A stretch of DNA of 64,000 nt from Prochlorococcus marinus XMU1406 (GTDB taxonomy: Bacteria > Cyanobacteriota > Cyanobacteriia > PCC-6307 > Cyanobiaceae). Under the pieces are notes generated by a model, which was given only the letters and a program-made list of their open reading frames with translations, did not search any database and was not told the DNA's origin. A program made the position numbers and the translations under genes. Numbering within the stretch: the stretch's first letter is position 1; each line of letters starts with the position of its first letter. This document shows positions 10,177-18,589 of this stretch, in pieces. Location: positions 310,001 to 374,000 of the forward strand of contig NZ_JAAORG010000003.1 of NCBI RefSeq assembly GCF_017696055.1, in the 5' to 3' direction.

Positions 10177-11316
10177 ATGAAAAAAGTAAAAATTCCAAAA
10201 AATAGAATCCGTAAATTAAAAACATTTTCTTTAGGTAAAAAATCATTCGAACTTCTAAGTTTAAATTCGCAAAATAAAAAACTTATAGACTTATGCAGTA
10301 ATGATTATTTTGGATTAAGTAGGGACAAGGATTTAATAAAAGCTGCTTACGAAATAAGCTTGTTAGAAGGTATTGGTTCAGGAAGCTCTAGGTTTATTAC
10401 AGGTTCAAGACCAATACATAAATTATTAGAGACAGAACTTGCCAAATGGCTTGATCAAGAGAAAGTATTACTTTTCCCAAGCGGATTTCAAGCAAATATA
10501 GCCGCTATCCAGGCTTTGGCAAACAGAAATAGTATCGTAATAGCAGATAAATTGATCCATAACTCTTTATTGGTTGGAGTGAAAGCTGCTCAAGCAAAAC
10601 TGGTTCGATTCTCACACAATAATTTAAAAGATTTAGAAGATAAAATTATTAAATCTAACCCCACAAAAAATTCCATTTTAGTTGTTGTTGAATCTCTTTA
10701 TAGCATGGAGGGATCAATTGCTCCGCTCAGAGAAATAACGGAAATTTGCAAAAAAAATAGTGTTCAATTATTAGTTGACGAAGCTCATGCAATTGGGATC
10801 TTGGGCCATGAAGGCAGGGGTTTAAGTTTTAATTTTCGTTCAGATATAACTATGATTACTGGGACTTTTGGAAAAGCATTTGGAAGCGGTGGAGCTTTCA
10901 TAGCTTCCAATTCAGAAATTGGAGAATATCTTATCCAAACAAGTGGTGCATTTAGGTATACAACCGCACTTGCGCCATCTTTAGCTGCTGGGGCACTAGA
11001 AGGTTTAAAAAAAATTTTAAAAAATAAAGAATGGGGTAATGATTTGTTATCCTCTGCGAATGTATGGAAAGATGAAATTGTTAAAAATATTAATTTTCCA
11101 GTTCAGGGAGATTCTCACATTTTATCAATTATTGTTGGCCAAGAAGAAAAGGCAATTTATCTACAAAAATATCTCGAAGAAAATGGGTTTTTAGCAATTT
11201 CGATAAGACCTCCGACTGTTCCATTGGGGCAATCAAGAATCAGAATAACAATACGAAGAAACTTAGATTTTAATCTGCTAAAGAATTTCATTGAAGTATT
11301 AAAAGAGTTTAAATGA
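10177..11316 (+). CDS. bioF: 8-amino-7-oxononanoate synthase (KAPA synthase)
   Basis: BioF condenses pimeloyl-ACP with L-alanine to give KAPA, the first step of biotin ring assembly, using pyridoxal phosphate. The 379 residues align with the alpha-oxoamine synthase family. Lys233 in 'TGTFGKAFG' is the expected PLP-binding lysine, with the cofactor aspartate in 'DEAHAIG' (201-207). It opens the five-gene biotin operon; its stop overlaps the start of the next gene by four bases (11313-11316). The N-terminus is slightly short compared with some relatives, but the glycine-rich substrate region 'GSGSSRFITG' is complete. Confidence 0.96.
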   Translation: MKKVKIPKNRIRKLKTFSLGKKSFELLSLNSQNKKLIDLCSNDYFGLSRDKDLIKAAYEISLLEGIGSGSSRFITGSRPIHKLLETELAKWLDQEKVLLFPSGFQANIAAIQALANRNSIVIADKLIHNSLLVGVKAAQAKLVRFSHNNLKDLEDKIIKSNPTKNSILVVVESLYSMEGSIAPLREITEICKKNSVQLLVDEAHAIGILGHEGRGLSFNFRSDITMITGTFGKAFGSGGAFIASNSEIGEYLIQTSGAFRYTTALAPSLAAGALEGLKKILKNKEWGNDLLSSANVWKDEIVKNINFPVQGDSHILSIIVGQEEKAIYLQKYLEENGFLAISIRPPTVPLGQSRIRITIRRNLDFNLLKNFIEVLKEFK

Positions 11317-12017
11317 AACAAATTATTACTCAACATGGGTGGGGACTAAATAAATATTTCTGGGATGATTATAAAGTTGATTTTTTAAATAATAATTGGC
11401 ATTGGCAAGATAATGAAAGGGGCTATTTTTCGTCAAATAATTATCAAGCAGAATGGATTAAAAGCAAATCTAAAAAAGAAATCAGAATGACTTTATGTCA
11501 TTCATTTGGTTTTCATTTAATGCAAAAAAAAATTTTAAAAGAAGCAACTCATATTGTTCTTATAAATTCTTTTAATAATTTTCTTCCTTTAAGTAATAAG
11601 AGAAACTTTATTTTGAGGTCTCTAAAAAGAATGGAAACAAAAATCATACAAGATGAAACTAAGGATATGTTGAAAGAATTTATATATAGATCATTTATGC
11701 CAAATCATATGAATAATAGTTTTAAAAATATGTTTTATAAAAGTCTAGAGAGTTTAAATAAAACTCTTATTTTAAATGATTTAAAACAACTTTACATCAA
11801 TAGAGATTTTCCAGTATTTTTAAGAAAAGATTGCAAAATTATTTTTATAAAATCAGAAAATGATTTGATTCTTGACAACGAATCAAATCATAACTTTTTA
11901 GATTCCTTAAATAAAACACTTGATAGGAAACCAATTTTAATTAAATTATCTCAACAAGGTCATTGCTTGAATAATTTAAATTTATACGAGATCTTACTGA
12001 ATAAACTTAATGATTGA
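11313..12017 (+). CDS. bioK: BioK-type pimeloyl-ACP methyl ester esterase
   Basis: This 234-residue protein lies between bioF and bioC where an esterase is needed to free pimeloyl-ACP from its methyl ester. It has a plausible alpha/beta-hydrolase triad: Ser64 in 'LCHSFG', Asp184 in 'SENDLIL', and His217 in 'QQGHCLN'. The nucleophile elbow reads C-H-S-F-G, lacking the first glycine of G-x-S-x-G. Overall similarity to E. coli BioH is low; BioK was described in marine Synechococcus as a separate esterase that replaces BioH, and position plus triad point to it. It overlaps bioF by four and bioC by eight bases, suggesting translational coupling. The sequence is very rich in Lys, Asn and Leu. Confidence 0.82.
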   Translation: MKQIITQHGWGLNKYFWDDYKVDFLNNNWHWQDNERGYFSSNNYQAEWIKSKSKKEIRMTLCHSFGFHLMQKKILKEATHIVLINSFNNFLPLSNKRNFILRSLKRMETKIIQDETKDMLKEFIYRSFMPNHMNNSFKNMFYKSLESLNKTLILNDLKQLYINRDFPVFLRKDCKIIFIKSENDLILDNESNHNFLDSLNKTLDRKPILIKLSQQGHCLNNLNLYEILLNKLND

Positions 12018-12780
12018 AATGGATAGTAAAAAGTGGAATGAGAAAATAAAAAATAATTTTAATGATGCTGCATATCAGTATCTAGAGTATTCAAATATTC
12101 AGAAATTTTTTTCAAAAAAGATTGTTCAATTTATCAAAGAATTAAATCCCCAAAAAAAAGGTGAATGGATAGATCTAGGATCAGGACCAGGGCTATTAGC
12201 AGATGAAATAGAAAAAAAATTTTCTTCCCAAAAAGTATCCAGAATTGATTTCAGCAAGAAAATGCTTCTTGAGAATAAATTATCTAGTAAAAAAATTTTA
12301 TGGGATTTGAATAATGACTTACCTCCTGAAATAAATAACTGTTCTCTATTAACATCTAACTTTTGCATACATTGGTTAAACAACCCAGAAAAGATAATAA
12401 AAAATTGGTTTAGCAAATTAACACCTGGAGGTTTTTTAATCATTTCATATCCAACAAAAGATTGTTTTCCTGAATGGAAAGATACTTGTAAAAAAAATGA
12501 TATTGAATATAGTGGTCTTAATTTCCTTTGCTCTAAAGAATTATTAAAAGATTTCAAATCTACTGAAATACATTATTCAGAACTGTTTAATTATCTTGAA
12601 AATTTTGAAGATGTATATAAGCTTTTTAGAAGCATTAAAAATGTAGGAGCACAATCAACAAATTGTAAACGCAAAACAGTGAAAGAGTTAAAGGAAATTC
12701 AAAAGTTTTGGCCAAAGAATTACAATAATACAGTGAACCTTTCATGGCAAATTGAGATTCAAATCATAAAGAAATTATGA
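12010..12780 (+). CDS. bioC: Malonyl-ACP O-methyltransferase
   Basis: BioC methylates the free carboxyl of malonyl-ACP so that fatty acid synthesis can treat it as a primer and build pimeloyl-ACP methyl ester. The 256-residue protein is a class I methyltransferase with its S-adenosylmethionine loop 'IDLGSGPG' at residues 54-61. The region around 'SNFCIHWLNNP' matches the BioC type, and the adjacent esterase and bioD make the assignment firm. ATG 12010 overlaps bioK by eight bases; a second ATG six codons... closer to the body is at 12019, so the exact start is open by a few residues. Its stop overlaps the start of bioD (ATGA). Confidence 0.92.
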   Translation: MIEMDSKKWNEKIKNNFNDAAYQYLEYSNIQKFFSKKIVQFIKELNPQKKGEWIDLGSGPGLLADEIEKKFSSQKVSRIDFSKKMLLENKLSSKKILWDLNNDLPPEINNCSLLTSNFCIHWLNNPEKIIKNWFSKLTPGGFLIISYPTKDCFPEWKDTCKKNDIEYSGLNFLCSKELLKDFKSTEIHYSELFNYLENFEDVYKLFRSIKNVGAQSTNCKRKTVKELKEIQKFWPKNYNNTVNLSWQIEIQIIKKL

Positions 12781-13442
12781 GAAGTCAGGATAGTATTTTC
12801 AAATTTATAATTTGTGGAACAGATACTGATATTGGTAAAACTTTAATAAGCTCTTTTTTCGCTAAAGGATTAAATTCCTTTTATTGGAAGCCTATTCAAA
12901 GTGGTATTGAATCGCAAACTGATAGTCAAATTGTTGAAAAGCTTGCAAAAATAAGTAAAGAGAAAATCATTAAAGAAGCATATGTCTTTACAAAACCTCT
13001 TTCTCCTCATTGGGCTGCTGAAATAGATCAAAAAACTATTAACTTTGACATGTTGAGATTGCCAAAAGTAAAAGGCTCATTAATTGTAGAAACTGCGGGT
13101 GGATTAATGGTTCCAATAACACGCAATTTTTTACAAATAGATCAAATAAAAAAATGGAATCTTCCGGTAATACTTGTATGTAAGAGCTCACTTGGCACTC
13201 TTAACCATACCCTGCTTAGTATTGAGGCCTTAAAACGAAGAAATATTGAGATTTTAGGTTTAGTAGTCAATGGCGAAAAACACTTAGATAATCCAAAGAC
13301 TCTTGTTGATTTCAGTGGTATTCCGTTAATTACTGAATTTCCTTACATTAAAAAAATGGACTCAAATAATTTAGATATACTATGGAAAGAACTAGATATC
13401 AAAAATAAGTTGATCTCACTTTTAAACTCAAAAATAAGTTAA
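12777..13442 (+). CDS. bioD: Dethiobiotin synthetase
   Basis: BioD carboxylates 7,8-diaminopelargonic acid with CO2 and ATP to close the ureido ring of dethiobiotin. The 221-residue protein starts with the P-loop 'GTDTDIGKT' (14-22), the deviant Walker A typical of this family, followed by the substrate-binding 'WKPIQSG' with Lys38. 'ETAGGLMVPI' matches the region that contacts the diaminopelargonate. The start codon overlaps the bioC stop by four bases and the stop is directly followed by the bioA start, so expression is tightly coupled in the operon. Confidence 0.95.
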   Translation: MRSQDSIFKFIICGTDTDIGKTLISSFFAKGLNSFYWKPIQSGIESQTDSQIVEKLAKISKEKIIKEAYVFTKPLSPHWAAEIDQKTINFDMLRLPKVKGSLIVETAGGLMVPITRNFLQIDQIKKWNLPVILVCKSSLGTLNHTLLSIEALKRRNIEILGLVVNGEKHLDNPKTLVDFSGIPLITEFPYIKKMDSNNLDILWKELDIKNKLISLLNSKIS

Positions 13443-14744
13443 ATGAAATCTTTGGATTCAAAAACTCCGAATCAAGATTGGCACCCAAATATTTGGCCAC
13501 CTTTTACACAGATCAATAACAGCAAACCGCAAATAGAAGTAACTCACGGTAAAGATGCCCTCCTATTTACTAAAGACCCTAAAAAAGAGTTAATAGATGC
13601 CATTAGTAGTTGGTGGGTAACTCTTCATGGTCATAGTAACGAATATATCGCGAATGCCATTTTCAATCAATCAAAAAAACTTGAGCAAGTTATATTTGCT
13701 GATTTCTTACATCCGCAGGCAAAAAAATTGGCAGAAAGACTGAGTGAATTAACAAAACTTGAAAGATTATTCTTTTCTGATAACGGTTCTACTGCAGTGG
13801 AAGTCGCTTTAAAAATTGCCTTCCAATCATGGCAAAATGCTGGAGAGACAAGAACTCAAATAGTAGCTTTTGATGGTGCCTATCATGGTGATACATTTGG
13901 AGCAATGGCTTTAGGTGAAAGAAATATTTTTAATGAGAATTTCGATAATCTTATGTTCCCAGTTAGGAGAGTCCCATGGCCCTCAACTTGGATGAACGAT
14001 GAAAGAGTAGAGAAAAAAGAAAATGAAGCGATACAAGTATTAGAAACTCTACTTAAAACTCCCACAGTTGCAGTAATCCTAGAGCCACTTGTTCAAGGAG
14101 CAGGAGGAATGAATATGGTTAGGCCTCATTTTATAAAAAAAGTTTCAAAAATTGTAAAAAATAATAATTCTTTGTTAATTGCAGATGAAGTATTGACTGG
14201 GTTTGGAAGATGCGGGAGCCTTTTTGCGTTTCAAAAGGCAAAAATCATTCCTGATTTAATAAGTATTTCAAAAGGCTTAACTGGTGGATTTTTACCGATG
14301 GGAATAACTTTATGTAAAGAAAAAATTTTTCAAGCCTTTATTGATGATTCCCCAAGAAAAACTTTTTGGCATGGACATAGTTTTACTGCTAATCCTTTAG
14401 GTTGTGCTGCAGCAAACGCTAGCCTTGATTTATTAGAAAAAGAACCACACAAATACCTTTCATTTGAAGAAAAACATTTATCTCATTTAATTAAATTTAA
14501 AAACTTACCTTACATAAAAAAGATAAGGGTATCCGGCACAATTGCTGCCTTCGATTTAGATATTGGGAAGAAAAAAGGTTATTTCAATAATATTGGGAAA
14601 GAAATAAAGAGTCTTGCAATGGAGCAAGGTTTATTTATTAGGCCCCTCGGGAATGTTATTTACCTCTTGCCGCCTCTCTGTATAACCGACGATCAATTAG
14701 AAAAAAGTTACTGGATAATAAGGCAAATCTTAGACAATTTTTAG
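13443..14744 (+). CDS. bioA: Adenosylmethionine-8-amino-7-oxononanoate aminotransferase
   Basis: BioA transfers an amino group from S-adenosylmethionine to KAPA to make 7,8-diaminopelargonic acid. The 433 residues show the class III aminotransferase features: cofactor aspartate 248 in 'ADEVLTGFGR' and PLP lysine 277 in 'SISKGLTGG'. The N-terminal 'HPNIWPPFTQ' stretch is characteristic of BioA over related aminotransferases. It is the last gene of bioF-bioK-bioC-bioD-bioA and starts at the base after the bioD stop. Biotin synthase bioB is not in this window and must be elsewhere. The gene is convergent with a DUF3143 gene, eight bases apart. Confidence 0.96.
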   Translation: MKSLDSKTPNQDWHPNIWPPFTQINNSKPQIEVTHGKDALLFTKDPKKELIDAISSWWVTLHGHSNEYIANAIFNQSKKLEQVIFADFLHPQAKKLAERLSELTKLERLFFSDNGSTAVEVALKIAFQSWQNAGETRTQIVAFDGAYHGDTFGAMALGERNIFNENFDNLMFPVRRVPWPSTWMNDERVEKKENEAIQVLETLLKTPTVAVILEPLVQGAGGMNMVRPHFIKKVSKIVKNNNSLLIADEVLTGFGRCGSLFAFQKAKIIPDLISISKGLTGGFLPMGITLCKEKIFQAFIDDSPRKTFWHGHSFTANPLGCAAANASLDLLEKEPHKYLSFEEKHLSHLIKFKNLPYIKKIRVSGTIAAFDLDIGKKKGYFNNIGKEIKSLAMEQGLFIRPLGNVIYLLPPLCITDDQLEKSYWIIRQILDNF

Positions 14745-14752
14745 ATAGAAAT

Positions 14753-15010
14753 TTAAGGTCCCTGAAGTATTGCATTTTCCACATCTTCCCTATTTATGCA
14801 GTATGAAAATAGTCTTTTAGTTTCTTGTCCTTCACTTTCCCAAATCACACTTAAATCTTCTTGCTCAAAAATAATAGTGGCATTCCAATTAGGAAGTAAC
14901 AGGTACCATTTAGATGGATTATTAATATCCTTCACAGCACCTAAATCAGTTAGCCACAATTCCAATGATTGTAGTGAATTTTGGTTAATGGGTTTTTTAG
15001 AGAGATTCAC
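14753..15010 (-). CDS. DUF3143-family protein
   Basis: The 85-residue protein resembles the cyanobacterial DUF3143 family in length and in the pattern 'LELWLTDLGA' near the start, a tryptophan-rich middle ('WYLLLPNWNATI'), and the closing 'REDVENAILQGP'. No catalytic or metal motif is visible and its function is unknown. It lies 16 bases downstream of a J-domain gene on the same strand; in my recollection this pairing recurs in cyanobacteria, so it may be a J-protein partner. Family assignment is from memory of the pattern, not from a search. Confidence 0.7.
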   Translation of the reverse strand: MNLSKKPINQNSLQSLELWLTDLGAVKDINNPSKWYLLLPNWNATIIFEQEDLSVIWESEGQETKRLFSYCINREDVENAILQGP

Positions 15011-15026
15011 AAACTTTTTTAAAGTA

Positions 15027-15467
15027 TTATTTTACTAACCAAATAGGTATTGTATCTAATTCTTTTCCAGAAAAAGACGCAATAAAAATTGAAAAAATCA
15101 AGCTAATAGAAATGATGATAATTAAAAGAAATAACGAAAACAATTCTCCATTTGAAAAAGGTCTTCTATTCCCTATTAAATTTTTATTATTAGGATCGAT
15201 TATTAAATTATCTAATACGTTAGAATTATTTTTACTTCTAGATTTTTCCCTTAGTTTGTCATCATACATTTTCCTCAAATTACTATTATTTAAATTTTCA
15301 TAAGCTTCTAAAACTTCTTGGAATTTACTTTTAGCAACTTCTATTTCTAATGAAGTTGTATCTGGATGCAGCTCAATGGAAAGTTTACAAAATGCTTTTC
15401 TTAATTCATGATTTGATGCATTTTCATTTACACCTAAAATTTTGTAGTAGGAAGTTTCCCCTTTCAA
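15027..15467 (-). CDS. Membrane-anchored J-domain (DnaJ-like) protein
   Basis: Residues 5-70 form a J domain with the essential His34-Pro35-Asp36 motif, so the protein should stimulate the ATPase of a DnaK. A charged, Asn-rich linker follows, then one hydrophobic segment near 107-131 ('LFSLFLLIIIISISLIF') and a short tail. There is no Gly/Phe region or zinc finger, so it is not a general DnaJ but a specialised type III co-chaperone, presumably held on a membrane with the J domain facing the cytoplasm. It is followed by the DUF3143 gene, probably in one transcript, and is divergent from rsmG. Confidence 0.88.
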   Translation of the reverse strand: MKGETSYYKILGVNENASNHELRKAFCKLSIELHPDTTSLEIEVAKSKFQEVLEAYENLNNSNLRKMYDDKLREKSRSKNNSNVLDNLIIDPNNKNLIGNRRPFSNGELFSLFLLIIIISISLIFSIFIASFSGKELDTIPIWLVK

Positions 15468-15529
15468 AATAATTTTTTATTAATAATCTAATTCTAATAA
15501 ATTTTTTCTAAATAAAATGTATCTAATGG

Positions 15530-16270
15530 ATGAATAAAATTTATATTTATAACGAAATGAAAAAACAAAACATTCCTGAAGAAATTTTTTCCTTAATAAC
15601 TGAAGAAGAAATAAATATATTTCAAGAGGTACAAATTAAAATTAAAGAATTAAATAATAAAACCAATCTCACGAGATTAATTGATGGGGATGATTATTGG
15701 GTATCTCAAGTTTTTGACAGTATTTGGCCATTTAAAGCTTTCCCGGATATTAATTTTGATAATAAAAAATTTTTAGATATTGGATCCGGTTGTGGCTTTC
15801 CTGGTTTAGCTTACTCTATAACTCATCCTAATTCTGAGATATACCTAATTGATTCTTCAAAAAAGAAAACAGATGCAATAAAAACCCTAATTAAAAAGAT
15901 CAATTTTAAAAACAATATTTATGTAATCAATGATCGTATTGAGAACTTAGCCCATCGATCATCAATGAGAAATAATTTCAATATAGCTACAACTAGAGCG
16001 GTGAGTAATCCATCAACAGTTTCAGAATATATACTGCCAATGTTAAAAAAAGACGGGTTTGGATTTTTATATTGTGGGAAATGGACGGATGAAGACAGTA
16101 AAAATCTAGATAAAACTTTAGAAATATTAGAAGGGAAAGTTATTGAAAAAAAGAAGATTTTATTACCAAGAAATAAAGGTAACCGAAATATTATTCTTAT
16201 TCAACCAAAAAGATTTTGCTCTGAAATTTACCCAAGAAAAGTTGGGAAACCTGAAAAAAATCCATTATGA
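15530..16270 (+). CDS. rsmG: 16S rRNA (guanine527-N7)-methyltransferase
   Basis: RsmG (GidB) adds the m7G527 mark in the 530 loop of 16S rRNA. The 246-residue protein has the family S-adenosylmethionine motif 'DIGSGCGFPG' from Asp83, preceded by the usual 'NLTRLIDGDDYWVSQVFDS' style N-terminal region, and the later 'TTRAVSNPS' motif that marks RsmG. The start chosen gives a 9-residue extension rich in Tyr and Ile before an ATG at residue 10, so translation could also begin there. It is convergent with the aldo/keto reductase gene. Confidence 0.94.
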   Translation: MNKIYIYNEMKKQNIPEEIFSLITEEEINIFQEVQIKIKELNNKTNLTRLIDGDDYWVSQVFDSIWPFKAFPDINFDNKKFLDIGSGCGFPGLAYSITHPNSEIYLIDSSKKKTDAIKTLIKKINFKNNIYVINDRIENLAHRSSMRNNFNIATTRAVSNPSTVSEYILPMLKKDGFGFLYCGKWTDEDSKNLDKTLEILEGKVIEKKKILLPRNKGNRNIILIQPKRFCSEIYPRKVGKPEKNPL

Positions 16271-16272
16271 AA

Positions 16273-17466
16273 TTATTTTTTTGATAATCTTTTAGTAGCC
16301 CTTTCTCCAAACTTTTCTTTTAAAGTTCTCAATTTTCTTATAACTTTTTTTGGATTAATATGAGCCTCTAATACTTTCAATAATTGTACTTCAGAAACAT
16401 CTACATCTAACAAATTTGCATTAAATCCAGGGAACCAGTGACTCCCATTACCAAGCAATTGATATCTAGATTTTGCAAATCCTTCCATATCCAACCAATC
16501 AATTAAATTTGAAAGCCAAAGCAGAACAGGAATATTAATATTTCCTGGCGTATATTCCCAACTCGGTAAATTTCTATTCCAATTTTGATGCCACTCGAAA
16601 CCCAAAGAATTAATTGATTCCTGCCTTAATCTGTTTATTATCTTTGGAACATACTTCTCAGAGTCTGATAACAACGAGACAGCTTCTAAATGCAAATCAA
16701 AATCCGCTTCTTTTGCAATACCCACACTAAGAGTATGGACATTTTGATTTCGCAAGCAAAAAAGATCATTAAAAACTATAGGATGAAGTGGCTTACAAAG
16801 TTCCAACATTTTGTTTGAGGGAGTATGAAGATGTCCCCCTTTATCAGTGGGACTTATTATGAAAACCCCAAGATCATACTTATTTGCTAAATTTATAACT
16901 TTTGTATTTTCTTGATTGATGAAATACCAGTGCAAATTTACATAATCAAAAAAGTTTGTTGATATAGCCTTCTCTATGAGTGAAGATTTTCCATGAGTTG
17001 AAAATCCAATAGAACCAATTAAATTTTCTTTTTGCAAATTTCTTAAAATGTCAATACAACCTCCATCTTTAATAGCCTGATGTAAATGTTCATCTGTATT
17101 AATGCCATGTATTGCTAGCAAATCAATTCTTTTAACTTTTAATTTTTCAATACTTGTCATAACATCTCTCTTAAAAATTTGTGGATCACGATTTGGAGGG
17201 ATCTTTGTTTGAATAATGTTTGGGATTTTTTTTATATTTTTAAACCCCATTCCTAATTGCATCTCAGAAGTCCCATAATACTTAGCAGTTTCGACATGAG
17301 TTAAACCATATTTATTTGCGAGATTTAAAATATTTTCTACTTTATTTTGTTCTTCATTCGAAATCTCAGAAAAATCTAATTGTTCCCAACTTTTTTGAAA
17401 TCTCATACCACCCAAAGATAAAATAGGAATCTTCAGATTGGTTCGACCAAATCTACGATATTGCAT
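16273..17466 (-). CDS. Aldo/keto reductase with altered C-terminal domain
   Basis: The N-terminal two thirds of this 397-residue protein is an aldo/keto reductase barrel: 'RRFGRTNLKIPILSLGG' at the start, Tyr63/Tyr64 in 'ETAKYYG', Lys88 in 'IIQTKI', and His120 in 'AIHGIN'. The usual catalytic Asp near the Tyr reads Glu59. Relatives in the same group end in a ferredoxin-like domain with a CxxCxxC...CP motif just before 'NIP'; here that stretch (about 290-315, 'LPSWEYTPGNINIP') keeps the frame of the motif but has no cysteine. The substrate is unknown. The gene follows a 4Fe-4S ferredoxin gene by ten bases, so the two are likely co-transcribed and may exchange electrons. Confidence 0.85.
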   Translation of the reverse strand: MQYRRFGRTNLKIPILSLGGMRFQKSWEQLDFSEISNEEQNKVENILNLANKYGLTHVETAKYYGTSEMQLGMGFKNIKKIPNIIQTKIPPNRDPQIFKRDVMTSIEKLKVKRIDLLAIHGINTDEHLHQAIKDGGCIDILRNLQKENLIGSIGFSTHGKSSLIEKAISTNFFDYVNLHWYFINQENTKVINLANKYDLGVFIISPTDKGGHLHTPSNKMLELCKPLHPIVFNDLFCLRNQNVHTLSVGIAKEADFDLHLEAVSLLSDSEKYVPKIINRLRQESINSLGFEWHQNWNRNLPSWEYTPGNINIPVLLWLSNLIDWLDMEGFAKSRYQLLGNGSHWFPGFNANLLDVDVSEVQLLKVLEAHINPKKVIRKLRTLKEKFGERATKRLSKK

Positions 17467-17476
17467 ATCTTTGATT

Positions 17477-17836
17477 TTAATGCTTATTCATTCTTGGTGG
17501 TTTGCCAAATGATTGAAACATATCCCTATCAAGGCTATTTTCTAAATCATTTAATTCTTCAAACTTAACCCAGTGAATACAATCAACAGGGCATGTATCC
17601 ATTGCCTCTTGTATAACATCAACACTATCTCCATCTTGTCTAATTGCTCGACTTCTACCATGAAATTCATCAACTAAGAAGGTGTTTGAAGCAACGTGTA
17701 CACAGTATTTACATCCTATACATTTAGCTTCATCAACCCAAACAGCTTTTTCTGCTAATTGACCACCTAAGACTGGTTCAAAGCCTGTGATTTCTATATT
17801 TAGTGAAGCATTATCAAATGGATCGGTTAAATCCAT
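17477..17836 (-). CDS. 4Fe-4S ferredoxin of the cyanobacterial/plastid type
   Basis: The 119-residue protein has cysteines Cys39, Cys42 and Cys45 in 'CIGCKYC' and Cys82 in 'DTCPVDC', enough for one [4Fe-4S] cluster, plus an extra Cys86. This is the bacterial-type Fer4 fold, not the 2Fe-2S plant-type ferredoxin of photosynthesis. N- and C-terminal extensions of about 35 residues each flank the cluster domain. It is encoded between DUF1257 and the aldo/keto reductase gene on the same strand with gaps of about ten bases, suggesting a four-gene unit with DUF2997. The electron partner is not known; the adjacent reductase is a candidate. Confidence 0.92.
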   Translation of the reverse strand: MDLTDPFDNASLNIEITGFEPVLGGQLAEKAVWVDEAKCIGCKYCVHVASNTFLVDEFHGRSRAIRQDGDSVDVIQEAMDTCPVDCIHWVKFEELNDLENSLDRDMFQSFGKPPRMNKH

Positions 17837-17845
17837 AATATGAGA

Positions 17846-18238
17846 TTAGTTATCCCACTTGGTTAAAACCAATTCAATAGAACCATCATTTTGATTTTTT
17901 TGTTCTACGATTTGATAACCATCCTCTTTTGTTTTGGAAATAATTGTTTCGTAGGCATACATTTGAGTAACTTTAGAGATAAATCTTTCTACTGGAAGCT
18001 CAAATTTCCATAGATCTAGGTCAGTAACTAATTCATATGAATTTGAATTATTGTCCCATTTAAATCCAACTTTAGTATCGCCAGGCAGATTCATGCTTAT
18101 ATCAACGGCTGTAAACTTGCCTCTAAAGCCCTTAACAAATTTCTCTTCTTGGTTGATAATGTAACCAAGATTATTTAAGGCTTTAATTAATGGCTCTGCA
18201 TCTTTGAGCTGTGTTTTAATCGTACTAAAGTGTGACAT
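17846..18238 (-). CDS. ycf35: DUF1257 protein (Ycf35-like)
   Basis: The 130-residue sequence starts 'MSHFSTIKTQL' and continues in the pattern of DUF1257, called Ycf35 when encoded in algal plastids. No catalytic motif is obvious and the biochemical role is unknown. Its start overlaps the end of the DUF2997 gene by 14 bases, and a ferredoxin gene follows nine bases after its stop. The tight coupling suggests the three products act together. Conservation in plastid genomes implies a basic photosynthetic-cell function, but that is inference. Confidence 0.88.
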   Translation of the reverse strand: MSHFSTIKTQLKDAEPLIKALNNLGYIINQEEKFVKGFRGKFTAVDISMNLPGDTKVGFKWDNNSNSYELVTDLDLWKFELPVERFISKVTQMYAYETIISKTKEDGYQIVEQKNQNDGSIELVLTKWDN

Positions 18239-18440
18239 TAGATTCTTGGTTGAATTGTTTTAATTTTTCATTTTGATAAGAGATGAAAGCATCAGATGTT
18301 TTATTCTTAACTGTTACTTTACCAAGAGCGTTTTCAAGATTTCTTGTAGCTTCGTTGCATGAACTACCAGTAAATCCTTCTACTGTCTCTTCAACTCTTC
18401 CATCTTGATGAATTTTGAATCTCAATGTTTTTTGAGGCAT
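18225..18440 (-). CDS. DUF2997 small protein
   Basis: This 71-residue protein matches the DUF2997 pattern: a beta strand with 'RFKIHQDGRVEETVEGFTG' like character, then a helix starting 'CNEATRNLENALG'. It is soluble and has one cysteine (in 'GSSCNEAT'). Function is unknown. It is the first gene of a tight unit with DUF1257 (14-base overlap), ferredoxin and an aldo/keto reductase. About 150 bases of AT-rich DNA upstream, before the HEAT-repeat gene, should hold its promoter. Confidence 0.85.
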   Translation of the reverse strand: MPQKTLRFKIHQDGRVEETVEGFTGSSCNEATRNLENALGKVTVKNKTSDAFISYQNEKLKQFNQESNVTL

Positions 18441-18589
18441 TAAATTCAGTACTAAGTACTTTTACTTTATATAGAATAACGAAATTTTTTTGTTTCAGTT
18501 GGTACAAGTTAATTAATTTTAATTTTTATATTGAATATCTAATAAATAAATTTTTTCAGTAGGTTGATGATAAAAAAAAATAAAAAAAT

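Noticed and set aside
12126-12557. 143-codon antisense ORF in bioC
   Set aside because: It is fully opposite a well-supported methyltransferase gene and shows no domain.
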